In this document: piece after piece, positions 11,452 through 21,375 of the stretch
How the letters are laid out: each line of letters opens with the position of its first letter
Position numbering within the stretch: position 1 is the stretch's first letter
From: Calliopum simillimum
Lineage: Eukaryota > Arthropoda > Insecta > Diptera > Lauxaniidae
DNA: 64,000 nt
Direction: 5' to 3'
NCBI GenBank assembly: GCA_951812925.1
Contig: OX638368.1
Span: 112,119,309 to 112,183,308, forward strand
Notes under the pieces: generated by a model
Seen by the model: only the letters and a program-made list of their open reading frames with translations
What the model was told of the DNA's origin: nothing
Database searches by the model: none
Made by a program: the position numbers and the translations under genes

Positions 11452-12590
11452 AGGGTTAAAATTTAGATTCATCCCAATATCAACTTAAAAGTTAGAAGGA
11501 CTCTTAAAGACGATATCTCCATCATCTTCTTTTTTCATTCTGAAAAAAATCAATGGAGCACTTTTGATTCTATTGAAAAAAGAATAATTTTAAACTTTTT
11601 TGGAATAAATTTTATACTTTTCTGGTATAAATTTCAAACTTTTTTGGAAAAATATCGGGATTCAATACCAAAAAAGTTCAAAATCAATACTAAACGGAAT
11701 CAAAAGTTAGAAAAGTAAAGTATCAGTTTTTAGTGTGGGGTGTCTCAATATGGAAAGAAATTAACCCAAGTCGCTTGAAACAGAAATGAGAAAAAAGAAA
11801 CTTGGGAACTTGATAAACTCTGAGAAAAACCAATGCACCACTTTTGATTCTACTTCAATAACGATGTCGGAATAACGGTTTTTTACTCAAAAGTAAGTTA
11901 ACTTACGAAAAAAGTGTGTGTGACAAAAAATGCTTGGAATTATTCAATACGTGTGAAGTTTTTCAGAATTTTTTGAGATATGTATATTATAATTTTTCCA
12001 AACTTGGTCAAAAATTAAATTCTTCGACGGATTCTAAACATTTAACGTCACATAATATTTTTTCGTGGATGCCTTGGTTCTAAGTAAACCTAGCATTTTA
12101 CTAACAAATGTGAGCTTAACAGCTGAAAACTCAATTTGATAAATTTTTTGAACAAATAAAAAAAAATTCCCAAAATTCTGAGAAAATTCACACGTATTTT
12201 TTGGACAATTCCAAGCATTTTTTTCCATATACATTTTTTTCGTTAGATGCCTTGTTTTTGAGTAAAAAATCGTTTTACTAACCGCGTAATTAAAAAATGT
12301 GCTAAAAAAAAATCTATAATTTTTAAACGCCAAAACTTTTGCTAGAATATGGTCTTTAATTCTAAAAAACACTAAGGTATTGTTTTTGTAATAAAAAAAA
12401 AAGTTATGACCAAAAAACACATTTTTTTTTTTAGCCAAAATGAGCCTTCAATAGAATCAAAAGTGCTGCATTGGAGTGAAGAAAACAATGATGTAGATAA
12501 CGTTCTAAGCAGTTCTTCTAACATTTGAGAAATTTTTGGGGTGATTTTAATTTGCTTCATACAAAATCGAACCGGCTTACCGTACAATCA
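11452..12590. mobile_element. Large foldback element, TTTTGAGTAAAAATCG family, near-complete copy
   Basis: The halves mirror one another. TTTTTACTCAAAAGTAAG and ATACGTGTGAA..TTTTTCAG (11,880-11,975) pair with TTCACACGTATTTTTTGG and TTTTTGAGTAAAAAATCG (12,187-12,270). GCACTTTTGATTCTATTGAA near the left pairs with CAATAGAATCAAAAGTGC near 12,450. The right end is GCTTCATACAAAATCGAACC (12,555-12,574). A copy of the ACACTAAAAA family (11,565-11,745) is inserted in the left arm. Partial relatives lie at about 35.6, 45.7, 48.7, 51.1, 56.3 and 60.1 kb. Reading frames of 70-134 codons here are artefacts of the repeat. Confidence 0.65.
11565..11815 (-). repeat. ACACTAAAAA family arm nested in foldback element
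   Basis: This segment matches 9,770-10,055: TTTTGGAATAAATTTTATAC, AAATATCGGGATTCAATACC, TTTTTAGTGTG, then CAATATGGAAAGAAA and TTGAAACAGAAATGAG. It sits between two similar copies of AATGGAGCACTTTTGATTCT (11,554 and 11,829), so it appears to have entered the host foldback or duplicated part of it. Confidence 0.55.
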
Positions 12591-14070
12591 TAACAGGTAA
12601 AAATTGTAAAAGAATGTTTAGCAATATTCTCCAAAGTATCTTTCGTTCATAAACGTCTAGATTACTCCAACATTGACAGTAAAAAGCAATCAAAAAATAA
12701 ATTTTTGGAAATTGAAAATACATAATTTAATTTGACTTTGATTCAAAAAATTAATTTTTCTTTTTGAATAAATGTGAAGTTACGTGTAAACTAAACCAAT
12801 GCTTTAAATAGTTTGTCATGTAGCATTCAACATAGCTTCCGCCCACTTTTTAAACAAAACAAAAGCATCCGTGAGCTTAAAGTTTAAGCTTCCACAAAGA
12901 GATGTATTGCTCAGATATACCGTCATAGAAAGAAACAAAACAAAAGGAAGGAACACAGTTAAAAACAGTAAAATCGAATTAGGCCATAAATTAAAAATGT
13001 GACCTTTTCTGATACTCTGTTGAACTCAACATAGTTGTGATGCGCCCTTACCAGTTGACCTAATTTTAATAAAAAATTAAAAAACACAAAAATCAACAAA
13101 GACTTTGTCAACACCATAGAATAAATAAAAATTAAAAAAAAAAGAGTTAGGGAATTAAGAAAAAATAAAACGGAAGAATACAAATTCTTGGACATTTAAG
13201 AACAAAGCAAAATATTTATCTTTTAAATCATAGCCGCGCATTCTTGAGATAAACTTTTGTAAATACTCTGTAGCTACCTGCAGATGGGTAATTATAATAT
13301 GGGGCTATTTGTTTTAATGTTTTTTCTACTTAAATAAATTTTCAGCCAACATCGGCGTAATTACAGTTGTAGTAATAATAATAAAAATGTTATGTAAACA
13401 TTTTTCGTACAAATAGTTTTACTGTTAAATTAATGTTTTAATTTTTGCAACTTTTTTTTTTAAATAAAATTGCTTATTTTTTGCGTAAACGCCCATTTTC
13501 AAAGTTCAACAATAGTTTTACTGCTATTTTTATGTTCATGTTTATTGGCATTGGCTTGTGCTTTGTTAACAATTTTTAGTTTGCATTCGACTTAGAAGAA
13601 TATGCATGCAAAATTCAGGTAGTAAAATACGTTTATTTGAAAATTTTATGTGTAATAAATTTTTATGCTAAAATTTATGTAGTGATGGAATTATGATTAT
13701 AGTTTATTAACTTTACAAAACTGCATAGATGTTATGAGCCACCCACCTTACATTAAATCTTAGTATTTATGAAGTGCATGAAATGTTGAGTATAGTTCTG
13801 CAATATATTGCACTATAGGACAAAAGGCGTACTTTTATAGTAAAAAAAAAAAGAAAATATTTTTTGTTTTGGTGGAAAATAATTTATAGTTCTTCAGCGA
13901 TGTGTCAAAGTTAATGCATTTGCATTTGACTGCTATTACGTTAAAAATTCGTGATTTTAACTCTTTTTTTTTCAATTACTAAAAAGAAATTGAAATAATT
14001 TTTTTTTTTTAGTAAAATACCAAATTGGTCAACGTATGTATAATACTATTTAGTTTAAAACATTTATATA
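12591..14070. other. AT-rich DNA, nothing recognised
   Basis: No shared repeat, gene or RNA was identified. The DNA is very AT-rich with many homopolymer runs, and short frames show no conserved motif. Confidence 0.5.
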
Positions 14071-14075
14071 TATTG

Positions 14076-14238
14076 TATGTGACCTGGTCTACGAAAAAGG
14101 GACTAACGTGCGAAAAAAAAAATTTTTGTGAAAACAACTGGAAAACAACTTTTAAAGGTCAATTTATGCGAGTCGGCAAAAAATTGGAAATTTTTTTTTT
14201 TGAGACGTAATTCCCCTTTTCATAGACCAGGTCACATA
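14076..14238. mobile_element. Small MITE with TATGTGACCTGGTCTA ends and TATTG duplication
   Basis: The 163 bp element has 27 bp terminal inverted repeats, TATGTGACCTGGTCTACG at left against CATAGACCAGGTCACATA at right, continuing through an AAAAGGGA stretch. TATTG flanks it directly on both sides (14,071-14,075 and 14,239-14,243). It has no coding capacity. The ends and duplication are clear; the parent superfamily is not. Confidence 0.85.
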
Positions 14239-14893
14239 TATTGTTTTTCTGTGGAAAATTCTTTAATACAAATGAAACCCCTGGTCTTTATTTTTTTTTA
14301 AATTTCAAACTTTGTCTTAAGCTTTTAAAAATACTAGAGTTCGCCTTGTGGCCGAAATTCGACCATTTCGAATTGACTATATTTTTATTATGTAAACTTT
14401 AGTAAACTTTTCGTAAAAGCAGAACCCAATTTTATTGATTACTGACAGAATACCAGCCAAATCATATAATGACATTACTTTTGTCTTTATAAAAATTTTT
14501 TAAATTTACATAGTATGAAAATAAAAAAAATATTAATAAAAGGTAAAATTTTCGATCAAAAATGCGCCGAACTAAAGTTGAACGCAGACGTATAGTTCCT
14601 TGGACACTTATTCATAGAATTGAATGAACTTTCACATAGAAGGGTAGCCGAGATCAGTTTTCGAATCGGCCCACCCTACGATTTATTTATAGATTTCTTC
14701 TTGTTTGATCCTCTTAAGGAACCAAAAACTAGTAAGATGGTGATATTGTTAACGAAAGTACCTGGAGACCAATCCCTGCGTAGTCAACAATCTGATCTTA
14801 TTATATTAGTCGATGTTTTTATTCATAGCTATTTTTGTGATGAAACTTGCATATTTTCGCCTCCAATTTTCATGCTTTCGAAATGTTAAACTT
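14239..14893. other. AT-rich DNA with half-copy of a MITE family
   Basis: About 14,412-14,490 (AATTTTATTGATTACTGACA ... ATGACATTACTTTTG) resembles the right half of the MITEs at 33,769-34,008 and 34,427-34,685. An 89-codon frame at 14,620-14,889 is not recognised; it abuts the 1.2 kb palindrome but has no mirror copy on the other side. Confidence 0.4.
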
Positions 14894-16085
14894 ACCGATG
14901 CACTATGGTTTTTTTTTTGGACAAAAAAGTGAACACAAAAATAATTCACTATAAGGACACATTTTGCTTAAGAAAATTAAACGCGAAGTTAAAGGTTATA
15001 TGTACATTGACCTATCTGAGAAGATGCCCGCTTTTTCCAGCATCTGATCCACAAAATAGTGACACGGGTCGAAATCTCTTGAATTTTGAAAAAAATCGAT
15101 TTTTCTGTTTAAAAATGTTAGTTATATTAAACGCAGGAGTACTAAATGAATAAATTTATATGCACTCAATCAAATCAAGTCAGATTAAATCAACTCAGAG
15201 TGAAAATGGGCGGTGCTATGCCCCAAAAAAAAAATTCGTAATATTCGTCATGTCTCCGAAACTATTAGACACAGAGAAATAAGATACGGTGTGTTTGTAA
15301 CAGGCACAGAGCGAAATAACATCCACTGAAAAAATAGACAGTACCACGCACTTAAAATATAATTCTTATCATATCTCCGAAACTATTTGAGCTATAGGGA
15401 TGAATTTCGGTATATATATAAAGGGTAGTGATTAAAATAACATTTGTTGAAAAAAAGTGCGGTACCACACTGTTCTATAGGAAATAAGTTCATTCATTTA
15501 GCTCTGCCTGTGGGCGTGGCACCACATATGTTTTCAGCAGACATTATTTGTCTTGATGACTTTTGTATATAAAGCGAATTTCATTCCCATGTTTAAAATA
15601 GTTTCGGAGATGTGATGTGTTTTATATTTTTGAGGCGTGGCACCGCCCACTTTTCTAGTGAATGTTATTTCTTCTTATGCCTTTTACAAACATACCGAAT
15701 CTTATCTATCTGCGTCTAATAGTTTCGGAGATATGGCGAATTCGTTTTTGGGGCGTGGCACCGCCCATTTTTGTTTTGAGTTCATTTCATCTTAATTGAT
15801 TTGATTGAGTACATATAAATTTATACATATATCACTCTTGCGTTTAATGCGACTAACATTTTTAAACAGAAATATCGATTTTTTCAAAATTCAAGAGATT
15901 TCGACCCGTGTCACTATTTTGTGGATCAGATGCTGGAAAAGCAGTCACATTTTTAGATAGGTGAATGTATAACCTTTAACTTTGCGTCTAATTTTTTTAA
16001 AGAAAATGTGTCCTTGTAGTGAATTATTTTTGTGTTCACTTTTTTGTTCAAACAAAAACCATAGTGCGATGAGAACAATAATAAG
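14894..16085. repeat. 1.2 kb near-perfect palindrome (foldback) with GGGCGTGGCAC modules
   Basis: The arms are reverse complements around about 15,488. GCACTATGG..GAACACAAAAATAATTCACT at 14,897-14,950 pairs with 16,016-16,070. CAGCATCTGATCCACAAAAT (15,039-15,058) pairs with its complement near 15,916-15,935, and ACACGGGTCGAAATCTCTTG pairs likewise. I judge the outer arms about 85-90% identical. The inner part has three GGGCGTGGCAC-type modules per arm, near 15,206, 15,343 and 15,468 on the left and 15,513, 15,630 and 15,746 on the right, about 117-130 bp apart, each followed by a CTCCGAAACTATT word. No loop of note remains. A transcript would fold into a ~590 bp hairpin. Confidence 0.8.
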
Positions 16086-17420
16086 AAAAAATTTGGAAAG
16101 TATCGAGTGGTATAGGAAACAATACAAAAATATCAAAAACTCAAAATTTTCTTTGGTGAAATAGAATGCCCTAAAATAAATAAATGGGATATGCCACGCA
16201 CCCATAATATTTCGTCTTTTGTATGGGAGCTGAAATATCTTATCATCAAAGGATCATAACTTGGAAAGTAAGAGACCTATTGGAAAAGACCGGAAGGATA
16301 TTTTGATAAGGAAGACTGTAGCTATTCGATGCCATTAATAAAAAAGTATTTCTCATTTTCTTGTAGCTACGTTGTAAGACTGAACATAGCGTTTTCTTCA
16401 ACTTCAAGCAAGGATATTTCAAACTTCAGCAGGTATAATGACAGTTCTGCTGATGAAGGCGGATTTAGCGTCAAAAAGTACATAGGACTGCATATAAGAA
16501 ATAAAAAAGTCATTCCATTTTTTTTTGTGCCTGAGTAATTAACCAAAATTTTTATTTTGGTAACAAATGGGCGTGGCAATTCTTAAACAACGCCCACTTT
16601 CGTTATGTTTTAGAAACTCATGACCCAGACTCAAAATATGTTGTACCATTTGCAAGAAATAGCATTTAATGTGATTTACTCGTAAAGGAGGCTCCACGCG
16701 CGAAGGCGATATTTTGCCCACTTTCAGGTCGTAGGTGTCTAATAGAAAGTAGACTCCCTACAGTTAAATTCAGAAAGATTGTTTCAGTAGTTTCCTCTAT
16801 GTAGCGTATTATATTTTTGTGGGCGGTGCCTTTCAACGATTTTTCCCAATAAAACGGAATATCACATATTAGTACTTGATTTCAAGTGTAACATCTCTTT
16901 AATTTTCATTTGATTATTTTCGAGTAATATTGAATCAAAATTTTCAGTCTCAAGAAGGGGGCGTGGCACTTCTTCGATGCCACCCACTTTTCGTTTGTTA
17001 CAAGGCATTGATAAACAGTACCTACATACCAAATTTCATTAAAATACCTTTGCGAGAAATAACATTTAAAGTGTTTTACTTGTACGCCCTTCTACGAGTT
17101 TTTCCAATATAAAAACATTTCTCATATTAATCATTGTTTCCAGGCGTAATGCCTCCCAAATTTTTATTAAAATTGTTGGAGTAGTTTTCGAGAAATATTG
17201 AATAAAAGCTTTTAATGGTTAAAAAGTGGGCGCGGCACTTTTCGATCACGCCCCAATTTTCGATTCTTACAAGGTATTATTAAGCAGTAACCGCCTACCA
17301 AATTTCATCCAAATACCTTTTATGGTTTGTGAGTTATGACCAAATTAAATTTAAAATTTAGGGTGGTTCCACGCCTCTTCATGAATATTTCTAGGGTAAT
17401 GACATTGTGGCGTTTTTGTC
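16086..17420 (+). repeat. Ladder of GGGCGTGGCAC modules
   Basis: GGGCGTGGCA words lie near 16,569, 16,962 and 17,227 (GGGCGCGGCA), each followed by a CGCCCA or CCACCCACTTTT stretch. Then come TACAAGG..TTA..AGTA and ACCAAATTTCAT..AAATACCTTT and an ATAACATTTAAA or TTATGACC word. The modules resemble those at 49.9-50.6 and 59.4-60.0 kb, the former beside a mini-me core. I infer a common origin in mini-me/DINE-type elements but cannot define ends here. Confidence 0.55.
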
Positions 17421-17429
17421 AGTTTAATG

Positions 17430-17990
17430 CAATGCGATTTTATTATCAAAAATTATTTAATAAATGGAGGTAAAATTATAAATTTGCAAGACCTTTTAAT
17501 TAGTATTTGACTATGATTACCGTGACACTCATTACATTCTTACAGCATATACCACCTCTTAGTACATAGTTTTTAATTGAACGTGAATGGAAGCAAAGAA
17601 AGAAATCAAAGTTATAAATTTGCAGGCCTTTTTAGTTAATATTGCAAAATAAGAACTGTGACACTCATGACATTCTGTAGGTAAGCATATTTCAATTCTG
17701 TACAGTTTTTTCATGAATAAGCGTGGAAGCAAAGAAAAGTTAGTATTGCACTATAAGGAGTGTGACACTCATGACATTCTGTCAGCATTTATTATATTTA
17801 TATAATTTTTTATTGAATGAGAATGAAAGCAAAGAAAGGACGCAAAATTATAAATTTGCAGCCCTTCGTATAAGGACTGTGTTGCTCAAGCGTCATGACA
17901 TTCTGCAAGCATATTGCACTCCTATATACTTACTATTTATATTTTATGAGTGTGAACTGTTTTCTGTCATTGTATATGTGTAGTTAGATG
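17430..17990 (+). repeat. Satellite array, left, four diverged units of ~104-136 bp
   Basis: Each unit carries GTGACACTCATGACATTCTG (starts near 17,522, 17,658, 17,762 and a variant at 17,879). These are followed by TTTTTATTGAATGAGAATG-like sequence, AAGCAAAGAAAG and ATTATAAATTTGCAG. The same unit is arrayed in the opposite orientation at 19,560-20,700. Confidence 0.75.
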
Positions 17991-19560
17991 GATTTGAATA
18001 ATTCAAAAATTCAAAAAATTATTTTTTTTTGCTCAAGAACAAAATGACCTTAAAAAAAAAAAAAAATTAAATAAAAAGATAACACATACGCAAGTTTATC
18101 AGAGCTTTATCTTTTCTTCAAGTTTTTTTTTTTTTAATCTATCAATAAGCTCTTTTAATTTTTGACAATTTAGCCATTAACACTCAATTACGCTCAGTAA
18201 TTTTATTAAAAAAAATAGAAAAAAATCAAAACTGTATTCTTTTAATAGTTTTGCTTTCTATTAATTGTTTTTTAATGAATTATTCTGTATATGCAACATT
18301 CTACTGTGCTCAATTTCAACTGATTATTTGAGCCAATTAAAGTGATATCTACTCTATATGAAGATACAATCAATTTATAGGCAGCAGAAAAGAAAGTTTT
18401 CACTTTGTTCTGAAATTCAAAAAAGTTCTCTTAACTACAGATGGATTTTGCTTAAAATTCTCGACAACAGCTAATAATTAGTTAACACATATAGAACCAA
18501 AAATCATTTGACTTTCAAGGCATTACCATCATCACTACCTAATGTTGCTGCTGCTGCTTTAGATTCTTGCTGCTTTTTGTTTCTTTTCTTTTCTATGTCA
18601 AATCAAAAGTTTCTAATGATCACACACAGTTCGGGTCGCACGAATGAAAGTAAATAGCCAGCGGTTACACTGAACGGTTGCATATGGTCACTTTGAATTT
18701 CTTCCACACATCACACATCGACAACAGCAACTGAATCCGAATTAGTGCAGCCAATGCTGGCTGATTGCTATCAATTTTGTGCGCTTTAATTTCATTATCA
18801 TTATTTTTTATTTGTGTTAAATGCTGAGGAATTTTTTTGCTTAAACGCCGCCGCCGCATAGCATGGTAAAGCAAAAAAAAAAAAGAACTAAAATCCAAAA
18901 AGCAAATAAACAAAAACAGTAAACTGAAATCCGATCAACCAGCTGTGAAATTGTGGTTCAAGTGTTTAATTTATGCTGTTGCTTCTCGGTTGAATTGTTG
19001 ATTAGTTGGTTGAACGTGTTGTGCCGCAGGGTTGTTAAACAGTCAACAGAGGTCGCGTGTTGTTTGTTGATTTTTTTTTTCTTTAATGTTTAATGATGCT
19101 CAATGCTACAGATGATATCTGTTATAAAATGCTGCAATCAAATAGTAAAAATGCATTTAACTGTCGTTTTTAATGCTAAAACATCTTATCGGCTGTAAAG
19201 ATATGTTAATTATTTAAAAATCTAAGTAATTTTTGTTCATAAACTGCATAGTAAAGCGAAGAGAAACATATCAATTACTTATGGCCAACACTAAAAAAGC
19301 TATAAAAAGTCGAACAAATCATTTAAGTAACAGATGTTTATTGGGACCGTTTCACTAAAACTGAAAAAAAAAAAATCAATAAACTGACTTTGACTTAAAA
19401 TGGTTAGGAAGTTAGCAAGTCTGCATTATAAATTATGTCCTTAGCTAAAAAATATTCTTGCTCACATATTTTTCGCTTAATAAAAAAAACAACATTTACG
19501 CGAAATAAATCATGCAATAGAATACTTAATAGATGTATCACACTATTCATAGTCAACGGT
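17991..19560. other. Unique-looking DNA between inverted satellite arrays
   Basis: Long A/T runs lie at 18,020-18,070 and 18,125-18,140. A less AT-rich block at 18,530-19,060 has TGCTGCTGCTGC (18,545-18,556), CGCCGCCGC (18,847-18,855) and other features of native non-coding DNA. An 82-codon minus-strand frame at 18,665-18,913 has no recognisable domain. Confidence 0.4.
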
Positions 19561-20700
19561 TAATTAAAAAAAGGACTGCAGGTTTACAACTTCTCTTCTA
19601 TGCCCCCATTTTTAATCAACAAAAGACTATATAGATGTAAAATATGCTTGCAAAATGTCATAAATGCTTACATACTTTTCTTCTATTCTCATGCAATAAA
19701 ATACTATATAGAAGAGCAATATGCTTGCGGAGTGTCATAAGTTCCTCAGTCCTCATGGTCAAAATTTAATAACCAAGAGCTGCAAACTTATAATTTTGCG
19801 TTGTTTCCTTGTTTTCATTCTCTTTTAATAATTCAATAAAAAACTGCATAGATGTTATATATGCTAATAGGATGTCATGAGTATCACAGTCCAATGTTAG
19901 CTAAAAAGTCTTGCAAATTTATAGCAATGCTACTTTTCTTAGCTTCCACGATCATTGATTTAAAAAAATATACAGAATTTAAATATGCTTATAGAATGTC
20001 ATGAGTGCCATACTTTTCTTCCATTCTCATTCAAGAAAAAACTTTTTAGAAGTCAAATATGCTTGCAGAATGTCATGAGTATCACAGTTCTCATAGTCAA
20101 ATTTTAATTAAAAAGAGCTGCAAATTCATAATTTTGCGTTCTTTTCTTCTTTTCATTCTCTTTTGATAAAAATTCAATAAAAAATTGCGTAGATGTAATA
20201 TATGCTGACAGAATGTCATGTGTGTCACAGTCTTTATAGTCCAATGTTAACTAAAAAGGCCTGCAAATTTATAACTGTGCTACTTTTCTTAACATCCAAG
20301 CTTATTCATTAAAAAACTTTACAGAATTGAAGTATGCTTACCTACAGAATGTCATGAGTGTCACAGTCCTTGTAGTCAAATGTTAACTAAAAATACCTGC
20401 AAATTAATATTTTTGATTTTCTTCTTTGCTTTCATTCTCGTTTAATATAAAACTATGTACTAATATGTGATACACGCTTACCTACAGAATGTCATGAGTG
20501 TAACATTCCTTATAATCCAATGTTAACTAAAAAGTTCTGCAAATTAATAACTTTGATTTCCTTCTTTGCTTTCATTCTCGTTCAATAAAAAACTATGTAC
20601 TATGATGTGATATATGCTGAAAGAATGTAATGAGTGTCACAGTTAATATAGTCAAATATTAATTAAAAAGTATTTGCAAATTCATAATTTTACTTCAATT
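19561..20700 (-). repeat. Satellite array, right, about nine diverged units
   Basis: Here the unit is read on the minus strand: CAGAATGTCATGAGTGTCAC and variants near 19,651, 19,728, 19,869, 19,991, 20,065, 20,206, 20,344, 20,484 and 20,611. Full units are about 122-141 bp; two short steps of ~75 bp are truncated units. Between anchors run CTGCAAATTTATAA, TTTCTTAGCTTCC or TTTGCTTTCATTCTCGTT, and AATAAAAAACTATGTA. Confidence 0.75.
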
Positions 20701-20819
20701 CATTATATTATTTTTGTAATGGAATCGCACAGCATTAAACTTTTCCCTTTTACTTATTCAATTGGATGCTTACATTCCGTATTGCATACCCAATAAAATT
20801 AGTAACAATGAATTACACT

Positions 20820-21112
20820 ACACATTTAAAATTTATACTTTACTTTTCTTACTATTGATTTCCTTTAGTGTTGACATTAAACTTTTTTGGTATTAAGTCC
20901 CGATTTTTTTCCAAATAACTTTGAAATTTATACCAGAAAAGTATGAAATTTATTCCAAAATAGTTTAAAATTAATACTTTTTTAAATTAACATTACACAC
21001 TAAAAAATTTTACACTTTCTTGGAATTAAATCCCGATTTTTTCCAAATAAATTTAAAATTTAAACCAGAAAAGTATGAAATTTATTCCAAAATAGTTTAA
21101 AATTAATACTTT
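20820..21112 (+). mobile_element. Two tandem ACACTAAAAA-family arms inserted in the satellite
   Basis: Two forward copies of TTTTGGTATTAAGTCCCGAT ... AAGTATGAAATTTATTCC ... GTTTAAAATTAATACTTT lie back to back; the second starts at ACACACTAAAAAATT near 20,995. Satellite DNA resumes immediately after (TATGCAAATTTATAACTATG), so the repeat entered the array. A further fragment follows at 21,385-21,422. Confidence 0.6.
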
Positions 21113-21375
21113 ATGCAAATTTATAACTATGCTACTACTCTTTGCTTTTATGATCATTCATTAAAAAACTATAGAATTGAAATATGCTTACCTACAGAAT
21201 GTCATGAGTGTCACAGTTCTTATACTCCAATGTTAAATAAAAAGTTCTGCAAATTAATAACTTTGATTTCCTTCTTTGGTTTCATTCTCGTTCAATAAAA
21301 AACTATGTACTATGATGTGATATATGCTGAAAGAGTGTCATGAATGTCACGGTCAACATAGTCAAATGTTTATTA
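21113..21375 (-). repeat. Satellite array resumed: two more units
   Basis: CAGAATGTCATGAGTGTCAC at 21,196 and a variant near 21,333, with CTTTGATTTCCTTCTTTGG..TTTCATTCTCGTTCAATAAA between, match units of the 19.6-20.7 kb array closely. Confidence 0.7.

Noticed and set aside
12034..12587. Overlapping minus-strand frames of 134 and 71 codons
   Set aside because: They lie wholly within the TTTTGAGTAAAAATCG foldback element, and related copies at 45.7 and 56.4 kb give only shorter, shifted frames. This is not a conserved protein.
17675..17690. TGTAG|GTAAGC splice-like site
   Set aside because: It lies in a satellite unit that repeats many times, with no pyrimidine tract. It is a chance match within the repeat.
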